Of a stretch of 64,000 bases of DNA, positions 40,786-48,969 are shown in pieces; the stretch's first letter is position 1; the number at the start of each line of letters is the position of its first letter. The DNA is taken from the NCBI GenBank assembly GCA_000223255.2, contig AFUT01000001.1, positions 372,001 to 436,000 on the forward strand, written 5' to 3'. The position numbers were made by a program, and so were the translations under genes. This stretch comes from Streptococcus infantis SK970 (GTDB lineage: Bacteria; Bacillota; Bacilli; Lactobacillales; Streptococcaceae). The notes under the pieces were generated by a model. It was not told the origin of the DNA and ran no database searches. It was given only the letters and a program-made list of their open reading frames with translations.

Positions 40786-42687
40786 ATGATTATTTTACAA
40801 GTTAATAAAATTGAACGCTCATTTGCAGGAGAAGTTTTATTTGATAATATCAATCTCCAAGTAGATGAAAGAGATCGTATCGCTCTCGTTGGAAAAAATG
40901 GTGCAGGAAAGTCTACATTATTGAAAATATTGGTTGGAGAAGAAGAACCAACCACTGGAGAGATAAATAAGAAAAAAGATATTTCTCTCTCTTATCTAGC
41001 ACAGGATAGTCGATTTGAGTCAGAAAATACCATCTATGACGAAATGTTGCATGTCTTTGATGATTTACGTAGCACAGAAAAACAGCTTCGCCAAATTGAA
41101 CTTGAGATGGGTGAAAAGACAGGTGCTGATTTACAAAATTTGATGTCTAATTATGACCGCTTATCTGAGAATTTTCGTCAGGATGGAGGTTTTACCTACG
41201 AAGCTGATATTCGCTCTATTTTAAATGGTTTCAAGTTTGACGAGTCTATGTGGCAGATGCGAATCGCTGAGCTTTCTGGTGGTCAAAATACACGTTTAGC
41301 CCTTGCAAAAATGCTTCTTGAAAGACCAAATCTCTTGGTTTTGGACGAGCCAACCAACCACTTGGATATCGAGACCATTGCCTGGCTAGAAAATTACCTA
41401 GTAAACTACAGTGGTGCCCTCATTATCGTCAGTCATGACCGTTATTTCCTTGATAAGGTAGCAACAATAACGCTCGACTTAACCAAACATTCTTTAGATA
41501 GATACGTTGGAAATTACTCTAGTTTTGTTGAGCAAAAAGAGCAGAAGTTGCTGACTGAAGCTAAGAACTATGAAAAGCAGCAAAAAGAAATTGCTGCTCT
41601 AGAAGATTTCGTCAATCGCAATCTCGTTCGAGCATCGACAACTAAGCGTGCCCAATCCCGACGGAAACAACTGGAAAAAATGGAGCGTTTGGATAAACCT
41701 GAAGCTGGCAAGAAATCAGCTAATATGACCTTTAACTCTGATAAAGTATCAGGGAATGTTGTTTTGACGGTGGGAAATGCTGCTATTGGCTATGATGGAG
41801 AAATACTATCTGAGCCAATCAACCTAGACCTTCGTAAGATGAATGCAGTTGCAGTCGTAGGTCCTAATGGTATTGGGAAGACAACTTTTATCAAGTCTAT
41901 TGTGGGGCAGATTCCTTTTATCAAGGGAGAAATCCGTTTTGGTGCTAATGTCGAAGTTGGCTACTATGACCAGACTCAAAGTAAGCTAACACCAAGCAAT
42001 ACAGTACTTGATGAACTCTGGAACGATTTCAAATTAACCCCTGAAGTTGAAATCCGTAATCGCCTAGGCGCCTTCCTATTCTCAGGTGACGATGTTAAGA
42101 AATCAGTTGGCATGCTGTCAGGTGGAGAGAAAGCTCGGTTACTATTGGCTAAACTTTCAATGGAAAACAATAACTTTCTGATTCTCGATGAGCCAACTAA
42201 CCATTTGGATATCGATAGCAAGGAAGTTCTGGAAAATGCCCTGATTGACTTTGACGGAACTCTTCTATTTGTCAGTCACGACCGTTACTTTATCAATCGT
42301 GTAGCCACTCATGTTCTAGAATTGTCTGAGAATGGATCAACACTTTATCTGGGTGATTATGACTATTATGTTGAGAAAAAAGCAGAACTGGAGACTGGTG
42401 TAATAGCAGAAACTTTGGCGGATAGCAGTAAGAATGATGAGACTCCAATTAATGACTACCAAGCCCAAAAAGAGAGTCAAAAAGAACTTCGTAAGTTGAT
42501 GAGACAAATCGAAAACCTAGAGGCGGAAATCGAAGAACTGGAAACTAAATCCCAAACCATTTCTGAACAAATGCACACTACCAATGATGCAGATGAACTC
42601 ATGCAATTGCAGGCAGAACTAGATAAGATTAGTCAACGCCAAGAAGAAGCTATGCTCGAGTGGGAAGTATTGTCAGAACAGGTATAA
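40786..42687 (+). CDS. ABC-F family ATPase (ribosome-associated type)
   Basis: 633 residues with two ATPase domains and no membrane segment. The first has GKNGAGKST and LSGGQNTRLALAK; the second has GPNGIGKTT and LSGGEKARLLLAK; both end in LDEPTNHLD. A charged linker lies between (about 245-290) and a coiled coil at the C-terminus (about 560-630). ABC-F proteins act on the ribosome (translation factors or antibiotic protection); which one cannot be told here. The start is inferred leaderless. Confidence 0.9.
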   Translation: MIILQVNKIERSFAGEVLFDNINLQVDERDRIALVGKNGAGKSTLLKILVGEEEPTTGEINKKKDISLSYLAQDSRFESENTIYDEMLHVFDDLRSTEKQLRQIELEMGEKTGADLQNLMSNYDRLSENFRQDGGFTYEADIRSILNGFKFDESMWQMRIAELSGGQNTRLALAKMLLERPNLLVLDEPTNHLDIETIAWLENYLVNYSGALIIVSHDRYFLDKVATITLDLTKHSLDRYVGNYSSFVEQKEQKLLTEAKNYEKQQKEIAALEDFVNRNLVRASTTKRAQSRRKQLEKMERLDKPEAGKKSANMTFNSDKVSGNVVLTVGNAAIGYDGEILSEPINLDLRKMNAVAVVGPNGIGKTTFIKSIVGQIPFIKGEIRFGANVEVGYYDQTQSKLTPSNTVLDELWNDFKLTPEVEIRNRLGAFLFSGDDVKKSVGMLSGGEKARLLLAKLSMENNNFLILDEPTNHLDIDSKEVLENALIDFDGTLLFVSHDRYFINRVATHVLELSENGSTLYLGDYDYYVEKKAELETGVIAETLADSSKNDETPINDYQAQKESQKELRKLMRQIENLEAEIEELETKSQTISEQMHTTNDADELMQLQAELDKISQRQEEAMLEWEVLSEQV

Positions 42688-42716
42688 AAAAAACAGTGAT
42701 TGATGCTGTTTTTTTG
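42686..42716 (+). terminator. Terminator after the ABC-F gene
   Basis: AAAAAACAG / CTGTTTTTT hairpin with a nine-base loop. Confidence 0.8.
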
Positions 42717-42725
42717 TTCTAGCTA

Positions 42726-42797
42726 TCCACCCTGAGGGAATCGAACCCCCATCTCAAGAACCGGAATCTTACGTGATATCCATTACACTAAGGGTGG
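42726..42797 (-). tRNA. tRNA-Arg (anticodon CCG)
   Basis: On the minus strand: acceptor stem CCACCCT / AGGGTGG with discriminator A, anticodon stem TAAGA / TCTTG around loop TTCCGGT (CCG, reads CGG), and T-arm GGGGG TTCGATT CCCTC. 72 nt; CCA is not encoded and must be added by the CCA enzyme. Confidence 0.92.
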
Positions 42798-42872
42798 AAA
42801 CTCTCATCATTATATCAAAAATAGGAGTTTTACTCAAGACCAATATAATGATAAATAAAAGTAAAAAAGGAT

Positions 42873-43277
42873 TTAGACAAATCTAAATCCTTTTACATTC
42901 TTAGTTTTTTCAAGAAGTGCTTTGATTTCTTGAAGAACTTCCAATTCAGTTGGACCAGCTGGAGCTGCTTCAACTTCTTCTTTCTTACGAAGATTTTGAG
43001 CTTTCTCAATTCCTTTAACTACAAAGAAAAGAACAGTACCAACTACTACGAAGTTGATGATAGCGCTCAAGAAGTTACCGTATGCAACACCGTTCCATGA
43101 AAGTTCAGCAATGCGGTCAACTTTCGCAGCTTCCAAGGCTGGGTTCAAAAGAAGTGGAGTGATGATATCATTAACGAATGAAGTAATGATAGCACCAAAA
43201 GCAGTAGCGATGATCACACCGACAGCAAGGTCAACGACGTTGCCACGGAGTAAGAAATTTTTAAGATCCTTTAACAT
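42873..43277 (-). CDS. mscL: Large-conductance mechanosensitive channel MscL
   Basis: 134 residues from ATG 43277 (MLKDLKNFLLRGNVVDLAVG) after GGAAGG. TM1 carries the family pattern GNVVDLAVGVIIATAFGAII, TM2 is FLSAIINFVVVGTVLFFVV, and a charged helical C-terminus follows. It forms a pentameric pore that releases solutes on hypo-osmotic shock. A longer in-frame opening at 43361 overlaps the gtrA-like gene and has no ribosome site. Confidence 0.95.
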   Translation of the reverse strand: MLKDLKNFLLRGNVVDLAVGVIIATAFGAIITSFVNDIITPLLLNPALEAAKVDRIAELSWNGVAYGNFLSAIINFVVVGTVLFFVVKGIEKAQNLRKKEEVEAAPAGPTELEVLQEIKALLEKTKNVKGFRFV

Positions 43278-43357
43278 AATCTTTTTCCTTCCAAATTTTA
43301 TCAAATTTTTACAGCAAACAATATATCGTAAATATGTGAGTAAATCAAGAAAAGTGC

Positions 43358-43792
43358 TCAATGATTTTTAAAAACAAAAAGCTTGCTGAAAAGGTAGTTT
43401 AGAACTACAATTGTAACCTGTGCAAAAAGAATTTCTATGGTGTTAACCATGTTAATATCATCACCAACAAATTGACCGATAATATGAGGAAATTCAGTGA
43501 CAAAAATAAAGGTTAATCCCATATCAAGTAGGAAGGTAAAAGCTCTAGCTCCTGAAAATTTTATGAGACGCCCAAACCAATTCTCACGTTTTTGTTTAAA
43601 AACAATAGTGTCGTTGGTGAAAAAGGCAAACAAAATCCCTGTTATATTACCTAAAGCTGTAGCAATCAACTCTTGTCTTGTTATAAAAAATATAATCATG
43701 CGAGTCCCTACAGAAACAATAGTAGTAGCAACGCCGAAAAATAAATAAGATAAAATTTCATTATCAAAAAATTTTTTTATGTATCTTTTCAT
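43358..43792 (-). CDS. GtrA-like four-helix membrane protein
   Basis: 144 residues from ATG 43792 (MKRYIKKFFDNEILSYLFFG), with four membrane helices and the GtrA signature (NDTIVFKQKRE, NYLFSKLFVF). GtrA family proteins are linked to flipping or transfer of lipid-linked sugars; the partner is not in this window. The ATG lies six bases after TATACT, so the mRNA is predicted leaderless. The in-frame extension to 43957 would cross the queT promoter and riboswitch. Confidence 0.85.
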   Translation of the reverse strand: MKRYIKKFFDNEILSYLFFGVATTIVSVGTRMIIFFITRQELIATALGNITGILFAFFTNDTIVFKQKRENWFGRLIKFSGARAFTFLLDMGLTFIFVTEFPHIIGQFVGDDINMVNTIEILFAQVTIVVLNYLFSKLFVFKNH

Positions 43793-43798
43793 AAGATT

Positions 43799-43807
43799 AG
43801 TATAGCA
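43799..43807 (-). promoter_or_regulatory. Extended -10 promoter of the gtrA-like gene
   Basis: TGCTATACT on the minus strand, six bases before ATG 43792. It is about 20 bases from the queT -10 on the other strand, so the two promoters overlap. Confidence 0.65.
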
Positions 43808-43822
43808 TAAAAGCTTTAAATG

Positions 43823-43831
43823 TGCTATAAT
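43823..43831 (+). promoter_or_regulatory. Extended -10 promoter of queT
   Basis: TGCTATAAT, leading into the preQ1-II leader with a predicted start near 43838. Confidence 0.65.
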
Positions 43832-43854
43832 TGTAAAGTTGATTTTTATCAACC

Positions 43855-43913
43855 CTTGGTGCTTAGCTTCTTTCACCAAGCATATTAGATGCGGGATAGC
43901 CGCTAAAGGAGAA
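43855..43913 (+). ncRNA. preQ1-II riboswitch
   Basis: Nearly identical to the streptococcal preQ1-II aptamer: CTTGGTG ... CACCAAG hairpin around GCTTAGCTTCTTT, then CATATTA, a small hairpin GCGG ... CCGC, and TAAAGGAGAA, which contains the ribosome site. Ligand binding forms a pseudoknot that hides AAGGAG, repressing queT translation when preQ1 is plentiful. Confidence 0.95.
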
Positions 43914-43916
43914 AAC

Positions 43917-44426
43917 ATGAAAAAACTTACTGTCCGTGATTTGGCTGATATTGCCATTGTCGCAGCTATTTATGTGGTGTTGACAATCACACCACCACTC
44001 AATGCTATCAGCTACGGTGCTTATCAGTTCCGTATTTCTGAAATGATGAACTTCCTAGCTTTTTACAATCCTAAGTACATTATCGGTGTTACTCTTGGAT
44101 GTATGATTGCTAATTTCTTCAGTTTTGGTCTTATTGATGTCGCTGTCGGTGGAGGTTCAACACTTGTCTTCCTAAGTCTAGGAGTTCTGTTGTTTAGTAA
44201 ATACAGTAAAGACTACCTTTTTAATGGATTGATTCGTAAAGATCATTTCTTCTTTTCAATTCTATTTTCAATTTCAATGATCACCATTGCTGCTGAATTG
44301 AACATCGTAGCAGAAGCACCATTCTTCTTTACATGGTTCACTACTGGTATCGGAGAATTCGCTTCACTCATTGTTGGTGCAATTATCATTGGTAAAATTG
44401 GCCAACGTATTGATTTGACTAGATAA
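43917..44426 (+). CDS. queT: Queuosine precursor transporter QueT
   Basis: 169 residues, five to six helices, of the QueT S-component family of ECF transporters (begins MKKLTVRDLADIAIVAAIYV; has FRISEMMNFLAF and GGGSTLVFLSLG). It binds a queuine precursor (preQ1-like) and uses a shared ECF module encoded elsewhere. The preQ1-II riboswitch directly upstream confirms the role. ATG 43917 follows the riboswitch-controlled AAGGAG; the 26-codon in-frame extension upstream would be translated aptamer. Confidence 0.93.
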   Translation: MKKLTVRDLADIAIVAAIYVVLTITPPLNAISYGAYQFRISEMMNFLAFYNPKYIIGVTLGCMIANFFSFGLIDVAVGGGSTLVFLSLGVLLFSKYSKDYLFNGLIRKDHFFFSILFSISMITIAAELNIVAEAPFFFTWFTTGIGEFASLIVGAIIIGKIGQRIDLTR

Positions 44427-44452
44427 AGATATCACATCAACCGTTCATAAAA

Positions 44453-44484
44453 AGGGCTGAACTCTGTTCAGTCTTTTTCTTATT
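44453..44484 (+). terminator. Terminator after queT
   Basis: Imperfect hairpin around AAAGGGCTGAAC / GTTCAGTCTTTTT with a T run. Confidence 0.65.
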
Positions 44485-44513
44485 TTTCTATAGACCCAGA
44501 CTCTCATCAAAAG

Positions 44514-44522
44514 TGGTATAAT
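44514..44522 (+). promoter_or_regulatory. Extended -10 promoter of the 44547 gene
   Basis: TGGTATAAT, 24 bases before ATG 44547. Confidence 0.55.
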
Positions 44523-44546
44523 AAAGAAAAAAGGGATTATTTTAAT

Positions 44547-44963
44547 ATGTATAGTTATCGTATTTCAGTTTTTGAAGTCCTTTGGAAAAATCAGGTCATT
44601 AGATTTTTGTTAATTTTTTTAGCACTATTTTATTTCTATCTTTTTTTCCAAAGAGTTAAGACATCTTTAAAAAGTGGTGGGAGTATGTTGGATCCTTTTC
44701 ATATTGCAAAGGGAAAATTATACATTCACACGATTATTCTTTTTAGAAAAAGGATTGTTCCTCTAGCTGAAATTAGACAGATTGATATTGATTACGTTCG
44801 AGGGAGAAGAATGAATGGGGACAGGTATCATCTGTATTTTACAAGGAAAGATGGAAAATCTTTTACTTTTCATTTTGGGAAAAGCAAAAGAAACGAGGAG
44901 TTAGTGAAAAATCTTGCCAATGTGGCCAAGAAGTGCCATATTAAAATCTATTATTATTATTAA
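44547..44963 (+). CDS. Small membrane-anchored hypothetical protein
   Basis: 138 residues. One strongly hydrophobic segment (about 19-34, FLLIFLALFYFYLFF), then a cytoplasmic-looking beta-rich domain (AKGKLYIHTIILFRKRIVPL, EIRQIDIDYVRGR, YHLYFTRKDGKSFTFHFG) and a Tyr-rich end. The beta pattern resembles bacterial PH-like domains, but I do not recognise a named family. The Shine-Dalgarno is weak. Conserved-looking, function unknown. Confidence 0.7.
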   Translation: MYSYRISVFEVLWKNQVIRFLLIFLALFYFYLFFQRVKTSLKSGGSMLDPFHIAKGKLYIHTIILFRKRIVPLAEIRQIDIDYVRGRRMNGDRYHLYFTRKDGKSFTFHFGKSKRNEELVKNLANVAKKCHIKIYYYY

Positions 44964-45029
44964 GAATCGATTGCTAAAATTGAATTGTTGTCACTTGTGA
45001 CAGTTGTCAAAGCCAGGAGAGTAGCTAAT

Positions 45030-45689
45030 ATGAATCAACTACAAGTAATAAGAGAAGATAAACAACTAAGAATTTTATTGATGCAAGAATGCGATATTCT
45101 CTTTTATGACCAGTTGAAAGAGGTTGAATTTTCTCAGAACAATGAAGTTTATTCTCTTTCGCCCATAGCCTTTGCTAAAGACGGTAGTGGGGGAGAATTT
45201 GTAATTCTTGAGGATCAGAGTATCGGTTTTATAGGGAGTGAAGGCCAAGTTGGACGGGTAGCAGAAAGCCTTGATGACCTACTTACTTTCTTAATTCATG
45301 CTGGTTCTATCTCTGATTTTTCTTGTCGTTTGCTCTACCAAAACAAGAATTTGTTGGCAAAATTTTGTCAAGGCTTTCTCAATAAAGTACGAGAGAACTA
45401 TCAGTCAAAAGGTGAAGTGTGGGATAAAGAAAGAGTGGGGATTGCTAAAAAGTTGAGGATATATTTTAACCCTGATAAACTAGAGGAACTTGCAATGAAT
45501 TTTTACAAAACAGCAAGCAGAACTCCGTTATTTACTTGTACGTACCATCATGGAGACGAGGAATATAGTTACGATCCAGTTTTGTCAGATATCATTGGTC
45601 TGTGGGTTTTAGAACTTTTGGGAATGACTCGAGAAGAAGTTATGAACTATAATCGTTTCGGAAATATTGATGAAAGAGGTTCTATTTAA
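45030..45689 (+). CDS. SUKH/SMI1-KNR4-like protein
   Basis: 219 residues from ATG 45030 (MNQLQVIREDKQ). The central pattern FAKDGSGGEFVILEDQSIGF, GSEGQVGRVAESLDDLLTFL is that of the SUKH superfamily, widely used as immunity proteins against nuclease or deaminase toxins and also as orphan housekeeping proteins. No cognate toxin is adjacent; the nearest nuclease-like gene is the HNH gene at 47.97 kb. Start chosen for the GGAGAG site; an upstream in-frame start at 44985 lacks one. Confidence 0.62.
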   Translation: MNQLQVIREDKQLRILLMQECDILFYDQLKEVEFSQNNEVYSLSPIAFAKDGSGGEFVILEDQSIGFIGSEGQVGRVAESLDDLLTFLIHAGSISDFSCRLLYQNKNLLAKFCQGFLNKVRENYQSKGEVWDKERVGIAKKLRIYFNPDKLEELAMNFYKTASRTPLFTCTYHHGDEEYSYDPVLSDIIGLWVLELLGMTREEVMNYNRFGNIDERGSI

Positions 45690-45746
45690 TTAAAGTATTG
45701 TGTCTATTATAAGTATCTTGATTAGAAATATACTCCTGTTAGATTC

Positions 45747-45762
45747 AAGAAAACGCTTCCCA
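45747..45762. promoter_or_regulatory. Putative cre (CcpA) site upstream of the FNT channel gene
   Basis: Read on the minus strand TGGGAAGCGTTTTCTT matches 15 of 16 positions of WTGNAANCGNWNNCWW. It overlaps the expected -35 position of the promoter at 45777-45785. Confidence 0.5.
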
Positions 45763-45776
45763 TAAATGTAGTTTTA

Positions 45777-45785
45777 TGTTATAAT
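45777..45785 (+). promoter_or_regulatory. Extended -10 promoter of the FNT gene
   Basis: TGTTATAAT, 29 bases upstream of the ATG. Confidence 0.6.
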
Positions 45786-45814
45786 ATTCACAAATAAAAG
45801 TTTTAGGAGTTTAT

Positions 45815-46612
45815 ATGGTCTCATCAGAATTTATCTCAAAAATTGAATTTGCTTGTAAAAAGAAAGAAAGTCTTTATTCAAATAGCAAATTCAAGTATGC
45901 TATCCGTTCAATGTTTGCAGGTGCATTCCTTACCTTCAGCACAGCAGCAGGAGCAGTTGGTGCAGATTTGATTAATAAGATTGTGCCAGGTAGCGGACGC
46001 TTCCTTTTCCCGTTTGTCTTTGCTTGGGGACTAGCTTACATTGTCTTCTTGAATGCTGAGTTGGTAACATCAAACATGATGTTCCTTACAGCTGGTAGCT
46101 TTTTGAAAAAAATTAGCTGGAGAAAAACAGCTGAAATTCTTTTGTATTGTACTTTCTTTAACTTAATTGGTGCGCTTATCGCTGGTTGGGGTTTCGCCCA
46201 CTCAGCAGCTTACGCAAACTTAACGCATGATAGCTTTATTTCTGGCGTTGTAGAAATGAAGTTGGGACGCTCTAATGAACTAGTTTTACTTGAAGGTATT
46301 TTAGCGAATATCTTTGTAAACATCGCCATCCTTTCATTCGTTTTGGTTAAAGATGGTGGAGCTAAACTTTGGTTGGTTCTTTCAGCTATTTACATGTTTG
46401 TATTCTTAACAAACGAACACATCGCCGCAAACTTTGCATCATTTGCTATTGTGAAATTCAGTGTTGCTGCTGATTCTATCGCAAACTTCGGTATTGGAAA
46501 TATTCTTCGTCATTGGGGAGTGACCTTTATTGGTAACTTTATCGGTGGTGGTCTATTAATAGGATTACCTTACGCCTTCTTAAATAAAAACGAAGATACA
46601 TACGTAGATTAA
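45815..46612 (+). CDS. Formate/nitrite transporter family channel
   Basis: 265 residues with six membrane helices: FAGAFLTFSTAAGAVGADL, then FVFAWGLAYIVFLNAELVTSNMM and a second half containing SFVLVKDGGAKLWLVLSAI and NEHIAANFASFAIVKFS. FNT pentamers pass formate, nitrite, lactate or hydrosulfide. In a fermenting Streptococcus with pyruvate formate-lyase, formate is the likely substrate. The cre-like site upstream fits carbon control. TTTAGGAG precedes ATG 45815. Confidence 0.85.
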   Translation: MVSSEFISKIEFACKKKESLYSNSKFKYAIRSMFAGAFLTFSTAAGAVGADLINKIVPGSGRFLFPFVFAWGLAYIVFLNAELVTSNMMFLTAGSFLKKISWRKTAEILLYCTFFNLIGALIAGWGFAHSAAYANLTHDSFISGVVEMKLGRSNELVLLEGILANIFVNIAILSFVLVKDGGAKLWLVLSAIYMFVFLTNEHIAANFASFAIVKFSVAADSIANFGIGNILRHWGVTFIGNFIGGGLLIGLPYAFLNKNEDTYVD

Positions 46613-46638
46613 AAGTTGGATTGATTCCAACTTTTTCT
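46611..46638 (+). terminator. Terminator after the FNT gene
   Basis: AAAAGTTGGA / TCCAACTTTT hairpin overlapping the stop codon region, with a T run. Confidence 0.85.
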
Positions 46639-46650
46639 TTTGTTTTTCCA

Positions 46651-46659
46651 TGCTATAAT
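46651..46659 (+). promoter_or_regulatory. Extended -10 promoter of the DUF2130 gene
   Basis: TGCTATAAT, 32 bases before ATG 46692. Confidence 0.55.
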
Positions 46660-46691
46660 GAATGGAGAATAGTTTGATATAGAGGAAAATT

Positions 46692-47965
46692 ATGAACGAA
46701 ATTAAATGCCCAAATTGTGGGGAAGTTTTTACAGTAAATGAAAGTCAATACGCAGAATTGATTTCTCAAGTTCGTACTGTTGAGTTTGACAAAGAATTGC
46801 ATGAGCGAATGAAGCAGGAGCTGTCTTTAGTAGAACAAAAGGCTTTAAATGAACAACAGGAAAAACTCGCTCAAAAGGATCAAGAAATTGCCCAGCTACA
46901 AAGTCAAATTAAAAACTTTGATACAGAAAAAGAATTGGCCAAAAAAGAGGTAGAGCAAAGCGCTAGCCAAAATCTGTTAGAAAAAGAAAAGAGGTCCAAG
47001 CTCTTGAGAATCAATTGGCTACCTTGCGCTTAGAGCATGAAAATCAACTACAAAAAACTCTTTCTGATCTTGAAAAAGAAAGAGATCAGGTCAAAAATCA
47101 GCTCCTTTTACAAGAAAAAGAAAACGAGCTTTCTCTTGCTTCTGTTAAACAAAACTATGAAGCCCAACTTAAGGCAGCAAATGAGCAAGTTGAGTTCTAC
47201 AAGAATTTTAAGGCCCAACAATCAACAAAGGCAATTGGAGAAAGTTTGGAGCAGTATGCGGAGAGTGAGTTTAACAAGGTTCGTAGCTTTGCCTTTCCAA
47301 ATGCTTACTTTGAAAAGGACAATAAAGTCTCAGCTCGTGGTTCTAAGGGCGATTTTATCTTCCGTGATTTTGATGAAAATGGACTAGAATTCATCTCCAT
47401 TATGTTTGAGATGAAAAATGAAGCTGATGGAACGGAGAAGAAGCATAAGAATGCTGATTTCTACAAGGAGTTGGACAAGGACCGCCGTGAGAAGAACTGT
47501 GAGTATGCTGTGTTAGTATCGATGTTAGAAGCTGATAATGACTACTTTAACACAGGGATTGTGGATGTCAGTCATGAGTATGAGAAAATGTACGTCGTTC
47601 GTCCTCAGTTCTTTATCCAACTAATCGGGCTCTTGCGCAATGCTGCCCTTAATTCCCTAAAATACAAGCAGGAATTAGCACTTATCCGTGAACAAAATAT
47701 TGATATTACTCATTTTGAAGAAGACCTAGATGCTTTCAAAGTGGCCTTTGCTAAGAACTACAATTCAGCTTCAGTCAACTTCGGCAAGGCTATTGACGAA
47801 ATCGACAAAGCCATCAAGCGGATGGAAGAAGTCAAGAAGTTTTTGACTACATCAGAAAACCAACTCCGCCTCGCAAACAATAAGTTGGACGATGTTTCTG
47901 TTAAAAAATTGACTCGTAAGAATCCGACCATGAAGGCTAAGTTTGAAGCATTGAAGGGGGAATAG
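46692..47965 (+). CDS. DUF2130 protein: zinc ribbon, coiled coil and nuclease-like domain, frameshifted
   Basis: About 424 residues. A short N-terminal CPNCGEVF half zinc ribbon is followed by a long charged coiled coil (about 30-170). The DUF2130 domain then has RGSKGDFIFRDF and SIMFEMKNE, a D...ExK arrangement like PD-(D/E)xK nucleases. Function unproven; DNA-end or RNA processing is suggested by the fold. The first frame stops at 47033. Five A rather than four at 46987-46990 give KEKEVQALENQLATLRLEHE and one gene. Confidence 0.82.
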
Positions 47966-47971
47966 AAAGCA

Positions 47972-48883
47972 GTGGAAAATGAATTATTAGTATTGAATAC
48001 TGAAGAAGTAGATGAATCACAAAGTTTAAATTATGATGAATTGGAAGAACTACTTGAGCAACAATTTGAGATGGAATTTTCTAATCTTGAATCGTTACAA
48101 ACAGAGTTTAAAGAAATAGGATCACCTGATAAGTTAAGTAAAGTTATTTTAGATGAAATTTGGAATCAATTTTGGAATCAGATTGGTTTAGATATGACAA
48201 GTGACACGCTTCTTAAGCAGTATAATGACAAGCATCCTAATGGTTATACAAAAGAAGAGGGTGATAAAATAATGAGAGATAAAAGGTATACTAATGCAAA
48301 TAATGCTATGAAAGAAAAGCAAAAATCTGGAAACTTAAAGGATGAATATACTGGTAAAACATTAAAAATTAATGATAAAGCTAATTTGGATCACGTCATA
48401 CCAAGAAAACAGATTTTTGAAAACACATGGAGGAAAATAGCAGATATTGAAACTTCTGATTTAGCCAATAAATCAGAAAATTTAGCAGCAACTAATGAAT
48501 CACTTAATAAAAGTAAAGGTGCAAAATCTAATAGCGAGTATATAAAGGATAGAGAAGTAAGAGAAAAAAATCTAAAAGAACAAGTTGAAAGAGCTAATAA
48601 AAAAATTGATAAGATGAATATCTCAGATGCCGAAAAGCGAAATCTTAAGGCTGAAAATAATAAAAAATTAAATGATAAATACATTTTGCATGATTCTGCA
48701 AAAGAAACATTAAAAAAATATTTAGAATTACATAGTGACAATCCTGAAAATAAAAATGCAAATAGGCGATTTGTAAGAAATGTATTTGATAGGATAGCAC
48801 GTTCTAGCGCACGTGTAAAAAAATGCTACAAAGTCAAATTGAGCAATTGCGCGATGATTTTGAGCGTGAACGTACTCAACTAG
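47972..48883 (+). CDS. HNH-endonuclease-like protein, AT-rich, with an odd C-terminus
   Basis: 303 residues from GTG 47972, six bases after the DUF2130 gene. An acidic N-terminus leads to a central HNH-like core: GKTLKINDKANLDHVIPRK, then SENLAATNESLNKSKGAKS, giving DH and N residues in HNH spacing. A Lys-rich helical C-terminal half follows. Base composition is clearly AT-richer than the neighbours (runs of AAT/AAA codons), suggesting recent transfer. The last 20 residues (KKCYKVKLSNCAMIL) look out of frame: one more A at 48807-48813 would continue into a coiled coil (MLQSQIEQLRDDFERERTQL). Target unknown. Confidence 0.6.
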   Translation: MENELLVLNTEEVDESQSLNYDELEELLEQQFEMEFSNLESLQTEFKEIGSPDKLSKVILDEIWNQFWNQIGLDMTSDTLLKQYNDKHPNGYTKEEGDKIMRDKRYTNANNAMKEKQKSGNLKDEYTGKTLKINDKANLDHVIPRKQIFENTWRKIADIETSDLANKSENLAATNESLNKSKGAKSNSEYIKDREVREKNLKEQVERANKKIDKMNISDAEKRNLKAENNKKLNDKYILHDSAKETLKKYLELHSDNPENKNANRRFVRNVFDRIARSSARVKKCYKVKLSNCAMILSVNVLN

Positions 48884-48969
48884 TGGATCAAATCGATTAA
48901 AAAGACAAGCAGATTGCTGACATGATCGGAATCTATCATTTAGAGGTAAAAGTAATGGAGGGAATTTAA
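48814..48969 (+). pseudogene. Remnant of a coiled-coil protein gene
   Basis: Frame +1 relative to the HNH gene end reads MLQSQIEQLRDDFERERTQ, a TAA at 48898-48900 where CAA (Gln) would be expected, then KDKQIADMIG and IYHLEVKVMEGI up to the next gene. Its heptad, charged, Gln-rich style resembles the tail of RocS-like/DUF536-like proteins. It looks like the 3' end of a disrupted gene joined to the HNH gene. Confidence 0.5.

Noticed and set aside
43278..43361. Longer MscL start on the minus strand
   Set aside because: It overlaps the end of the gtrA-like gene and lacks a ribosome site; MscL starts at MLKDLKNF.
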